From NCBI GenBank assembly GCA_964396595.1, contig CAYNFR010000019.1, positions 1-64,000 on the forward strand: a stretch of 64,000 nucleotides of DNA. The letters are read 5' to 3'. Numbering within the stretch: position 1 is the stretch's first letter; each line of letters opens with the position of its first letter. Made by a program: the position numbers and the translations under genes. Below the pieces are notes generated by a model. It made no database searches. It saw only the letters and a program-made list of their open reading frames with translations, and had not been told where the DNA came from. This stretch comes from CAYNFR01 sp964396595. GTDB taxonomy: Bacteria; Bacteroidota; Bacteroidia; Chitinophagales; Saprospiraceae. This document shows positions 9,414-17,109 of the stretch, in pieces.

Positions 9414-9669
9414 TGCAGCTACACTCAAAATAACCCTTTTTACTTATCAAGGAAAATACACAATCAAAGTGCAAGACAAGGGATATGAATTTATCATCCC
9501 CCTAGATGACATTGACAACAACCAAATAGCCGAAACAGTTGAATACTATTCCAAACTTCCCGAAACCATTAAGTCATTCAAAGAAATAATTCAAAGGATG
9601 CATGACAACAGGATAAATATCACGAAAGAACTTATGGCCGATGAGGATCAATTTGATAAAATAATTTAA
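9391..9669 (+). CDS. Small protein of unknown function
   Basis: I do not recognise this 92-residue protein. It begins at an ATG inside the end of the DUF2520 gene (23-nt overlap) and stops 11 nt before the next gene, so it is embedded in the operon. The N-terminal half looks like short beta strands (alternating hydrophobic residues around ITLFTYQGKYTIKVQDKG). The C-terminal half is helical and charged, ending in an acidic tail. There is no signal peptide or membrane segment. The tight packing and same-strand arrangement favour a real gene. Confidence 0.65.
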   Translation: MRIVTSFNAATLKITLFTYQGKYTIKVQDKGYEFIIPLDDIDNNQIAETVEYYSKLPETIKSFKEIIQRMHDNRINITKELMADEDQFDKII

Positions 9670-9680
9670 TTAGTCATCCG

Positions 9681-10730
9681 ATGATAAAGAATTTACTTTA
9701 TGCAAGTGTAGGGTTAATCCTTGCGTATTTTATATTAGTCAAGAGTCCTATCGATGCACACTCCTTTACACCACCCCCGCTAGATCAAGCGATAGTATCC
9801 TATGATATAAGCAATGAACGCTTAGCAGAATTGAGAATAATGCATAATGATTGTCTCGGGTGTGAAGATATTGCGATTGATGATCACTGGGGAGTAGTTG
9901 CTGGAGATGTACATGGTAATATAATCCAATTCAAAGATGGTAACCGCCGAGTGATTACCAATACAGGGGGCAGACCGCTAGGCATGGACATTGGCGAAGA
10001 TGGCATCTTATACGTCGCCGATGCTTACAAGGGATTACTGGCCATAATGCCTGACGGCCAAGTCAATATTTTGGCCACGAAATACGGGGGACTGGATTTT
10101 AAGTTCACAGATGATGTTGAATATTATGACTCAGTTGTTTACTTTACAGATGCGTCCTACAAGTATGACCTGCCAAAATATAAATATGATATTCTTGATC
10201 ATGGCGGCTATGGTAGAGTATTCGCATATGACTTGCGGACGGGTCTGCTAGAGCAATTGGCAGAAGGCTTACAATTTGCCAATGGTATAACGGTAGCTCG
10301 GGATGGCAATTACTTGTTGTTTACAGAAACAGGTAACTTTAGTGTCAAGAAAATATGGCTAAGAGGAGATAAACGTGGGCGTATAGAAATGTTTATTGAT
10401 AATCTGCCCGGATTTCCTGATGGCATATCTCGCGGTGATGGAGATGTTTATTTCCTGACTCTTGCAGCACCTAGAGATCCTATGCTAGAAAAATTGTTGC
10501 CACACCCGTGGCTGCGTAAGAATATCATGAAGCTGCCTAAACCCCTTGTCGAACCAAGGCCAAAAATCGGTGCTATGGTGCTGGGAATCGATGAAGCCGG
10601 TAATATTATTGAAAACTTACAATCAAATGCGCCAAATTTTAAAATGATCACAAGTGTAGAACCACATCATGGTTATTTATACTTTGGGTCTTTAAGTGAA
10701 GACGGAATAGCAAGACTAGCCATTAAATAA
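9681..10730 (+). CDS. Strictosidine-synthase / SMP-30-like six-bladed propeller protein
   Basis: A 349-residue protein with an N-terminal signal or anchor segment (about 5-20) followed by a propeller of the strictosidine synthase-like, APMAP and paraoxonase superfamily. Supporting segments are GGRPLGMDIGEDGILYVADAYKGL, YFTDASYKYDLPKY (the conserved segment of the strictosidine synthase family), FANGITVARDGNYLLFTETG and the closing EPHHGYLYFGSL. Bacterial members usually act as lactonases or esterases rather than Pictet-Spenglerases. The true substrate cannot be read from sequence. It lies 16 nt upstream of an SDR and a kinase, suggesting a shared catabolic route. Confidence 0.8.
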   Translation: MIKNLLYASVGLILAYFILVKSPIDAHSFTPPPLDQAIVSYDISNERLAELRIMHNDCLGCEDIAIDDHWGVVAGDVHGNIIQFKDGNRRVITNTGGRPLGMDIGEDGILYVADAYKGLLAIMPDGQVNILATKYGGLDFKFTDDVEYYDSVVYFTDASYKYDLPKYKYDILDHGGYGRVFAYDLRTGLLEQLAEGLQFANGITVARDGNYLLFTETGNFSVKKIWLRGDKRGRIEMFIDNLPGFPDGISRGDGDVYFLTLAAPRDPMLEKLLPHPWLRKNIMKLPKPLVEPRPKIGAMVLGIDEAGNIIENLQSNAPNFKMITSVEPHHGYLYFGSLSEDGIARLAIK

Positions 10731-10746
10731 TGAACTGACATAAAAA

Positions 10747-11469
10747 ATGAGACTAAAAGACAAAGTCGCCATCATTACCGGCGCAGCACGAGGAATCGGA
10801 CTTGCCACTGCTGAATTATTCTTAAGAGAAGGCGCCAAGGTGGTATTATGGGATGTATTACCTGAAGTACTTACACTTGATCTAGGCAGTAATGCCTACC
10901 AAGCGGTCGTCAATGTAACCGATAAGAACTCAGTCGAATCAGGTATTCAAGATGCATTGGCTAAGTTTGGGCGTATAGATATATTGGTTAACAATGCCGG
11001 TATCACGCGCGATAAAACATTGCTCAAAATGTCAGATGATGAATGGAAGCAAGTAATGGATATCAACTTGACGGGTATATTCTACTGCACACGTGCGGTA
11101 GCGCATGTGATGAAGGAGCAAAATTATGGGCGGATCATCTCTGCGGCAAGCACCGTCGCAATAAGAGGTAACTACGGCCAGACTAACTATGTAGCTGCCA
11201 AGGCAGGAATTATCGGTATGACTAAAACTTGGGCGCTCGAACTAGGGAGATATGGTATCACAGCCAATTGTATCGCACCCGGCTATACCCAGACACCCAT
11301 GACCGAGCTAATACCCGACAATATAAAGCAACTAGCCACTATGCAGATTCCTGTTGGTTTCATTGCAGAGCCGATTGATATTGCCTATGGATACCTTTAT
11401 CTGGCGTCTGACGAAGCAAGGTTCGTAACAGGAGTCTGCCTGCCCATTGATGGAGGCCAATCCAGATAG
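10747..11469 (+). CDS. Short-chain dehydrogenase/reductase, FabG-like
   Basis: A 240-residue classical SDR. It has the cofactor motif TGAARGIGLA at about 11-20, NNAG (about 82-85), a catalytic Ser in SAAST, and the active-site Y-x-x-x-K as YVAAKAG. The end, RFVTGVCLPIDGGQSR, is the usual FabG C-terminus. By similarity it is a 3-oxoacyl-ACP or 3-hydroxyacyl-CoA type oxidoreductase using NAD(P)H. The neighbours (a propeller lactonase-like protein upstream, an ACAD10-type kinase 8 nt downstream) point to oxo/hydroxyacyl-CoA catabolism rather than to fatty acid synthesis. That assignment is inference. Confidence 0.9.
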   Translation: MRLKDKVAIITGAARGIGLATAELFLREGAKVVLWDVLPEVLTLDLGSNAYQAVVNVTDKNSVESGIQDALAKFGRIDILVNNAGITRDKTLLKMSDDEWKQVMDINLTGIFYCTRAVAHVMKEQNYGRIISAASTVAIRGNYGQTNYVAAKAGIIGMTKTWALELGRYGITANCIAPGYTQTPMTELIPDNIKQLATMQIPVGFIAEPIDIAYGYLYLASDEARFVTGVCLPIDGGQSR

Positions 11470-11477
11470 TAAATTCC

Positions 11478-12542
11478 ATGAACCTAGACCAACCAAAGGG
11501 AATTCGCACGGGAGAAGAACTGCCTATAGACGCATTGAGCAATTACTTAACTTCTATCAATCAGGCGTGGCATAAAATCACCGATATAAAGCAGTTTCCA
11601 TCTGGTTTTAGTAATCTCACATACTTCCTGGTCATCGGTGATCAAGAAATGGTACTACGCAAGCCACCTATAGGTGCCAATGTTAAGAGTGGCCATGACA
11701 TGCATCGCGAGTTTAAGGTAATGTCCGCGCTGAAGGGAAGCTTTGGCAAAGTTCCGACCCCCTTACATTATTGTGCTGATAGCTCCATACTAGGGAGTGA
11801 TTTCTACTTAATGGAGAGAATCAATGGGATCATTCCCAGAGGTGATGGTCTCGGGCTGGTTGAGCAAGATTATCGAATATTATCACATACTTGGTTAAAA
11901 ACGCTAGTCGATCTTCATGCTGTAGATTATAATGCTGTAGGCTTGGGTGAGCTCGGAAGACCTGAAGGATACAATGAGAGGCAAGTAAATGGTTGGATAA
12001 AGCGTTACGAAAAGGCGAAGACAAGCGATGAAAAAGTAATTTCAGATGTCATCACATGGCTAACTAAGGCTATTCCGGTCGAGTCCGCACACACCCTTAT
12101 TCACAATGACTATAAATACGATAACGTAATTTTTGCTGAGGGGGATTTTAGGATCTTGTTGGCCGTTTTGGATTGGGAGATGGCGACCTTGGGTGATCCA
12201 TTGATGGATTTTGGCACAACTGTTTCGTATTGGATAGAAGAAGAAGATCTGGCCGTATTCGGAGAACTGATCAAATTGCCTACGTGGCAAGCTGGCAATC
12301 CTACTAAGGCACAATTGATTGATCAATACGCTGCGATGTCCGGAAGAGATGTGAGCAACTTCTTATACTACTACGTCTTTGGGTTATTTAAAACAGCTGT
12401 GGTCGTACAGCAGATTTATTATCGTTACCACCATGGATTCACAAAAGATACCCGCTTTAAAAGCCTTGGACAAGCAGCCATATCACTGTGTTTTAAGGCA
12501 CAACGAGCGTTACAGTTAACTAGGATTGATAAATTGTTTTAA
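11478..12542 (+). CDS. ACAD10/LvaA-type phosphotransferase (APH family kinase)
   Basis: A 354-residue kinase-fold protein. It has the nucleotide-positioning Lys in MVLRKPP, the catalytic loop HNDYKYDNVIF (H-x-D-x-x-x-x-N) and the metal-binding Asp in LDWEMATLGDPLMDFG. This last motif is characteristic of the ACAD10/ACAD11 and LvaA branch rather than true aminoglycoside resistance kinases. Known members phosphorylate 4-hydroxyacyl-CoAs so that the hydroxyl can be eliminated. No acyl-CoA dehydrogenase gene is adjacent. It is the last gene of the operon, 8 nt after the SDR stop. Antibiotic resistance is an unlikely role. Confidence 0.88.
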   Translation: MNLDQPKGIRTGEELPIDALSNYLTSINQAWHKITDIKQFPSGFSNLTYFLVIGDQEMVLRKPPIGANVKSGHDMHREFKVMSALKGSFGKVPTPLHYCADSSILGSDFYLMERINGIIPRGDGLGLVEQDYRILSHTWLKTLVDLHAVDYNAVGLGELGRPEGYNERQVNGWIKRYEKAKTSDEKVISDVITWLTKAIPVESAHTLIHNDYKYDNVIFAEGDFRILLAVLDWEMATLGDPLMDFGTTVSYWIEEEDLAVFGELIKLPTWQAGNPTKAQLIDQYAAMSGRDVSNFLYYYVFGLFKTAVVVQQIYYRYHHGFTKDTRFKSLGQAAISLCFKAQRALQLTRIDKLF

Positions 12543-12587
12543 TCTACACTTTATTCAGCAAGATCAAGAAAAGAAGATACAATAAAA

Positions 12588-12959
12588 CTACTTCTTGAAT
12601 ATAAAATAGACTGCCAAGACCAAGAATACAAATCCTATTAAATGATTGATTCTAAAAGTCTCATTTTTAAAAAATACGATAGCGAATATTGTAAAAATAG
12701 TTAGCGTTATCACCTCCTGAATGACTTTAAGCTGCCATAAATTAAATGGGCCACCATGCTCTGTGTATCCTATCCTATTGGCGGGTACTTGAAAAATGTA
12801 TTCAAACAAAGCAATTCCCCAGCTGATTAATATGATCGCTATGATACCAAGATTGCTGAACCAACTCATTTCTTTGAATTTCAAATGTCCATACCATGCG
12901 AATGTCATAAAAGTATTAGAGATAATAAGCAGCACAATCGTTAGGATAGCTTTGTACAT
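12588..12959 (-). CDS. DMT-family DUF486 membrane protein
   Basis: A 123-residue protein with four predicted membrane helices. It matches the DUF486 family, small relatives of drug/metabolite transporters, through NTFMTFAWYGHLKF near the N-terminus and FEYIFQVPANRIGY in the middle. Function is unknown. I chose the ATG at 12959 because it starts exactly where family members start (MYKAILTIVLL). An upstream in-frame start at 13037 would add 26 non-conserved residues. It is convergent with the kinase gene and lies downstream of uxaC without an obvious shared promoter. Confidence 0.85.
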   Translation of the reverse strand: MYKAILTIVLLIISNTFMTFAWYGHLKFKEMSWFSNLGIIAIILISWGIALFEYIFQVPANRIGYTEHGGPFNLWQLKVIQEVITLTIFTIFAIVFFKNETFRINHLIGFVFLVLAVYFIFKK

Positions 12960-13065
12960 AGATTCATTATTTTTAATATTTTCGATGGAGACAAGAATTA
13001 CACCATGGATCAAAGTTAAATACCGACTATCGTACACAATCCTATCGGTTTATCGGCACTAAAGG

Positions 13066-14478
13066 TCAGAAATTAAAGTATTGCTTCACATTGTTATAAC
13101 AGATATCTTGAACAATCTTTCCGATTAATGAAAAGTCTGTCGGGAGTTCTCCCTTATCCATATCATTCCCGAGCATATTACATAGTATACGTCTAAAATA
13201 TTCATGTCTCGGAAAAGACAGAAAACTTCGAGAGTCCGTAAGCATGCCGACGAAGGTACTCAAGATACCAATATTTGACAGCGCATTGATCTGTCGCTCC
13301 ATTCCTTCTTTCTGATCTAAAAACCACCACCCGGACCCGAATTGAATCTTCCCCTTTAAAGATCCATCATTAAAATTTCCGAGCATACTCGCCATGACCT
13401 CATTATCTGCCGGATTGAGATTATAAATAATCGTCTTGCTCAGTTTATTTTCTTCATCAAGCTTGTCTAGAAAATTTGAAAGGCTAGCTGCCTGAGGCCA
13501 ATCACCTATCGAATCCCATCCACCATCTGCACCGATCTGTCTATAGCCTCGGCTATTATTATTGCGCATGGCGCCAAGATGAAATTGCTGAACCCAGCCT
13601 AACTGGTGATATATTTTGGCCAACTCAAATAGTAACGCTCCTTTAAACTTTTCAGCTTCCTCAGGGGATAACAGATAATTCTTGCGCCGCTTGACGAAGA
13701 TCCGATAGATCTCAGGTTCATTGTATGCCGTAGATGGTAAATGTTTCAAGCCATGATCCGCAGAGCGGCATCCATGTTCATTAAAAAAGTATGCTCGAGA
13801 CTTGAGTGCTTCAAGTAGATCATCATAAGATCGAATCTCGCGCCCACAGACTGATTCTAATTTTTCAAGAGAATCCAGAAAAGAGCCTTGCTCTATATGA
13901 ATAAATTTATCCGGCCTAAATGATGGATACATTTTAACACTCTGATCACCACCCTTCCCCAACATGGCATGATATTTCAAATCATCTGTAGGGTCATCTG
14001 TCGTACAGACTACCTGGACATTCATCATAGCCAACAGACCCTGCGTAGCGTAAGTAGGCGTACGTAAAAGTGCGCTCGTTCTATAATAGATATCATTCGC
14101 AGAATTCGCATTCAAGTGTTCCTTTACTCCAAAGTATCGTCTTAATTCTAAATGCGTCCAATGATACAATGGATTGCGAATAGTCTGCGGAACTACTTCT
14201 GCCCACATTTTAAATTTATCCGCATCAGTGGCATTGCCCGTGATAAATTGTTCATCAACCCCCAGTGTCCGCATCGCTCTCCATTTGTAGTGATCCTCAC
14301 ATAGCCAGGCTTGGGTAATATTATCAAATCGATGGTCTAACGCTATCTTCTCCGGCGAAAGATGATTGTGATAATCAATGATTGGCAAGTGTGCGGCATA
14401 TTCGTGATATAGCCTTAGTGCCGCTGGCGAATACAGCAGAAAATCATCATCCATAAAATTCCTGCTATTCATCATCAT
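13066..14478 (-). CDS. uxaC: Uronate isomerase (glucuronate/galacturonate isomerase)
   Basis: Interconverts D-glucuronate with D-fructuronate and D-galacturonate with D-tagaturonate in the cytoplasm. It is 470 residues, the usual size. The amidohydrolase-fold metal site appears early as DYHNHLSPEKIA, and the family segments ATDDPTDDLKYH, QFHLGAMRNNNSR and FGSGWWFLDQ are all present. It lies 57 bp downstream of uxaB on the same strand, so the two genes form a hexuronate pair. The altronate/mannonate dehydratases, KDG kinase and a polysaccharide lyase are not in the window. Three consecutive ATG codons open the frame (14478, 14475, 14472). Confidence 0.96.
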   Translation of the reverse strand: MMMNSRNFMDDDFLLYSPAALRLYHEYAAHLPIIDYHNHLSPEKIALDHRFDNITQAWLCEDHYKWRAMRTLGVDEQFITGNATDADKFKMWAEVVPQTIRNPLYHWTHLELRRYFGVKEHLNANSANDIYYRTSALLRTPTYATQGLLAMMNVQVVCTTDDPTDDLKYHAMLGKGGDQSVKMYPSFRPDKFIHIEQGSFLDSLEKLESVCGREIRSYDDLLEALKSRAYFFNEHGCRSADHGLKHLPSTAYNEPEIYRIFVKRRKNYLLSPEEAEKFKGALLFELAKIYHQLGWVQQFHLGAMRNNNSRGYRQIGADGGWDSIGDWPQAASLSNFLDKLDEENKLSKTIIYNLNPADNEVMASMLGNFNDGSLKGKIQFGSGWWFLDQKEGMERQINALSNIGILSTFVGMLTDSRSFLSFPRHEYFRRILCNMLGNDMDKGELPTDFSLIGKIVQDICYNNVKQYFNF

Positions 14479-14535
14479 CGAGCCTTTTAATTTATTCTTA
14501 AATATAAGTTGCTTAACTAAAATCGGAATTGTTCT

Positions 14536-15981
14536 TCAAGAACTTATTGATCCTTCCATCATAGAAACGAGATAATCTGCCAATCTTTCTTCGCTTCCAC
14601 TTAGCCAAATAGTCTCCACCACGTGACGGATACACGCAGCTATACCTTCTTTTTCAACAAGGATGTACAGTTGCTCGGCATGAGGATCGTTAAGTGTGAT
14701 GGTTTGGCTACCTAATAAGCTATAGTAATGACCCTCTTGACATACATGCGGTATCGCAAGCTTAAAGTAATAAGTAAGCGCCTCAATTATTATTTCCGGT
14801 AAGAAATCATGCTTAGCGAAATATGATTTTACGAGTGGCATGACTCTAATAGCGACTTTGTCTGTATAATTGAAGATGATCGATTTCCATTGATGACGGA
14901 TATAGGGATTCGCAAACCTCGAAAGCACTTCATTAGAAAAAGTGACCATTTCGTGTGAATCTATCGTGACAGGCATGGACTCTCTTATAAAACTCATGAT
15001 AGATTGCATAAATGCAAGAAAGTCTTGATTATTCATGGCTTCGTGGACAGTGGAAAAGTGGTCATATAATGCCTTGCCACAGGAGAGCGTGTGTGCCCCA
15101 TTCAGAAGTCTAAGCTTTAGTTCTTTGAACGTGGTAATGTCATCGACAATTTTGACTTCCAGATTAATTTGAGCGAAGCTCAATATCTCCTTAACTCTCT
15201 GTCCTCCTTCGATAGCCCAGAGCGCATAAGGCTCTGAAACAATCAAATATGGGTCACTATAACCGATTATTCCCTCGATTTCATGTAGTTCTTCAGGGCC
15301 AGGTGTGCCGGGGACAATTCTGTCCACCAGAGAATTACAAAAATAGATCCTTCGATTAAGCCATTCTAGAAAGCCGTCAGACAGTTGATTGTAGTGGGCA
15401 CCTTCTACAAGGTACTTCTTTAATAGATCGCCATTTTTATCGATTAGCTCCGTAGGAATGATAAGCAATTCCGCGTCCGGGCTATCGCCCAATGCTTGAA
15501 ATCTTCTGTATAGAAGTGCGAGTAATCTCGTGGGAAAACTTATCGGAACGCCATTATGCAGACGCTCCTGTTCATACACTAAGCCCTGCTCAGTTGTATT
15601 AGATACTATTAATTTAATCAATGGGTTTTCGACAGATTGTAAAATTTCTAGCCATTGGATATCTGCTCTAAGAACCCGACTGATAGAATGATTGATATGA
15701 TGGGTATCAATCAATGCATTATTGGATATACCTCTTATCACATGGGTAAAAGAGAAATTTTGCTTTTCCCACCTCGCTAGATCACCTCCTGTAGTGGACT
15801 TAACGACAAGTATGCGTCCGTTAAATACGCCATTCTTATTGGCCTTGTCGATAAAGTAGTCTGGCAGACCTCTTAATAGCACACCAGTGCCAAATTGGAT
15901 AACCCTCTCCGGTAAACGAATAGACTCGTGACCTCCTATATTGCGTACGGATTCGACGGACACCCCTTCAGTTTCAGCCAT
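14536..15981 (-). CDS. uxaB: Tagaturonate/fructuronate reductase
   Basis: NADH-dependent long-chain polyol dehydrogenase family member (481 residues) that reduces tagaturonate to altronate, or fructuronate to mannonate. The N-terminal nucleotide-binding segment is RVIQFGTGVLLRGLPDYFID, and the C-terminal catalytic signature K-x5-N-x-x-H is visible as KLRLLNGAHTL. It is adjacent to and upstream of uxaC. UxaB and UxaJ/UxuB are hard to separate by eye; the N-terminus and length fit tagaturonate reductase best. Start ATG at 15981, and no strong promoter element was seen upstream. Confidence 0.87.
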   Translation of the reverse strand: MAETEGVSVESVRNIGGHESIRLPERVIQFGTGVLLRGLPDYFIDKANKNGVFNGRILVVKSTTGGDLARWEKQNFSFTHVIRGISNNALIDTHHINHSISRVLRADIQWLEILQSVENPLIKLIVSNTTEQGLVYEQERLHNGVPISFPTRLLALLYRRFQALGDSPDAELLIIPTELIDKNGDLLKKYLVEGAHYNQLSDGFLEWLNRRIYFCNSLVDRIVPGTPGPEELHEIEGIIGYSDPYLIVSEPYALWAIEGGQRVKEILSFAQINLEVKIVDDITTFKELKLRLLNGAHTLSCGKALYDHFSTVHEAMNNQDFLAFMQSIMSFIRESMPVTIDSHEMVTFSNEVLSRFANPYIRHQWKSIIFNYTDKVAIRVMPLVKSYFAKHDFLPEIIIEALTYYFKLAIPHVCQEGHYYSLLGSQTITLNDPHAEQLYILVEKEGIAACIRHVVETIWLSGSEERLADYLVSMMEGSISS

Positions 15982-16241
15982 TATAATAATTATTTGCTTG
16001 AGCGAATATCAGTGTTTTGAGTCAGATGCGGAAATGAACCTTATCCTAGTGTCGTGTTAACCATACCGTGTCTTACCAAGCCTTAGCTCAATGTGATCCC
16101 CTATTTGACCTGATTGATAAAGTATAATTTCATTCTTGCTATGCATATGAAAGCTTGCTTATTGACAGATTCTTCGCCGCTTCCTGGTGTGGTTCAGCTA
16201 GCTTCGTGTATATAGACTATAACACAATTGTTCCCATGCAT

Positions 16242-17108
16242 CTACTTGAGATGCGAAGCTGCACCCACATCATCTATTCTCAATACATCATATACCAGCA
16301 ACAAACTTGCCACCCCAAGAGCCACCTTAAATACATTAAAAACCATATGAATCCCCATGAATAGGATAGTCTTCATAAGGGAATCAACACCTAGATTGAT
16401 TTCAAGAAAACCTACGAGATAATAGCAAATAACAAAACACAGTGCTATTATAAAAAATGGTATTATTAGACGTAGCCATCGATCCAATAACCCAACAACT
16501 GCAAGACGCAAGGCCACTAGGATAGCATTGCCGCCACCAATAACATAAAACTTAGCAGAAGTAGACCAGACATAGACAACTGACAACAACATGAACCATA
16601 TAAATATGGCCAACCCTACTATCATTATGAAAATACGTTCATCACTTGCTCCCGTCAGCCAGCTGAACGCATTACTCGAGATCGGTATCCATATAATAGC
16701 ACTTAAAGTCAGCGCCATCAAAATACTAACAATTCCAATAAGAAAGACTTGTATAAAAAACATCTGTCCGGCATCCCAGAAAGTACGCTCGGGTGAAACA
16801 ATCTTGCTTATTAAGCCGGCCGAAATCAAGCTCTTGACGATCAAGTATAATAGTATGATCCATCGCATCATCCTGAAAAGCTGATCAATCAACTCCCCAT
16901 GTACATTCTTAAAATCCATCAGGGCAGCATAGCTAAAGCCCTTGATAACGTCATCAAGTATCATTGATGTACCAAAACCAGAGGACATCATTTCATAAGT
17001 CTGAATTCCTACAAATGCCGCCAATACAAATTGAAAAAGATATATCCCAAGTATAATCCTTCGCAGACTCCACACGCTATGCCATATCATGCTGATCTTG
17101 TTTTTCAT
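16242..17108 (-). CDS. Polytopic membrane protein of unknown function
   Basis: I do not recognise the family. The protein has 288 residues and about six hydrophobic helices: one near the N-terminus after a short basic stretch, then clusters spread to the C-terminus. No catalytic motif is visible. The chosen ATG at 17108 lies one base beyond the stop of the M1 peptidase gene (TGA-T-ATG), so it is translationally coupled to it. An upstream in-frame start at 17171 would overlap the peptidase gene by 62 bp and is less likely. The coupling suggests a joint role with the peptidase in the envelope. Confidence 0.75.
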   Translation of the reverse strand: MKNKISMIWHSVWSLRRIILGIYLFQFVLAAFVGIQTYEMMSSGFGTSMILDDVIKGFSYAALMDFKNVHGELIDQLFRMMRWIILLYLIVKSLISAGLISKIVSPERTFWDAGQMFFIQVFLIGIVSILMALTLSAIIWIPISSNAFSWLTGASDERIFIMIVGLAIFIWFMLLSVVYVWSTSAKFYVIGGGNAILVALRLAVVGLLDRWLRLIIPFFIIALCFVICYYLVGFLEINLGVDSLMKTILFMGIHMVFNVFKVALGVASLLLVYDVLRIDDVGAASHLK

Positions 17109-17109
17109 A

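Noticed and set aside
11478..12542. Aminoglycoside resistance kinase
   Set aside because: The catalytic-loop and metal motifs fit the ACAD10/LvaA branch, and the neighbours are metabolic genes.
12960..13037. Upstream start for the DUF486 gene
   Set aside because: Adds 26 residues not seen at the start of family members.
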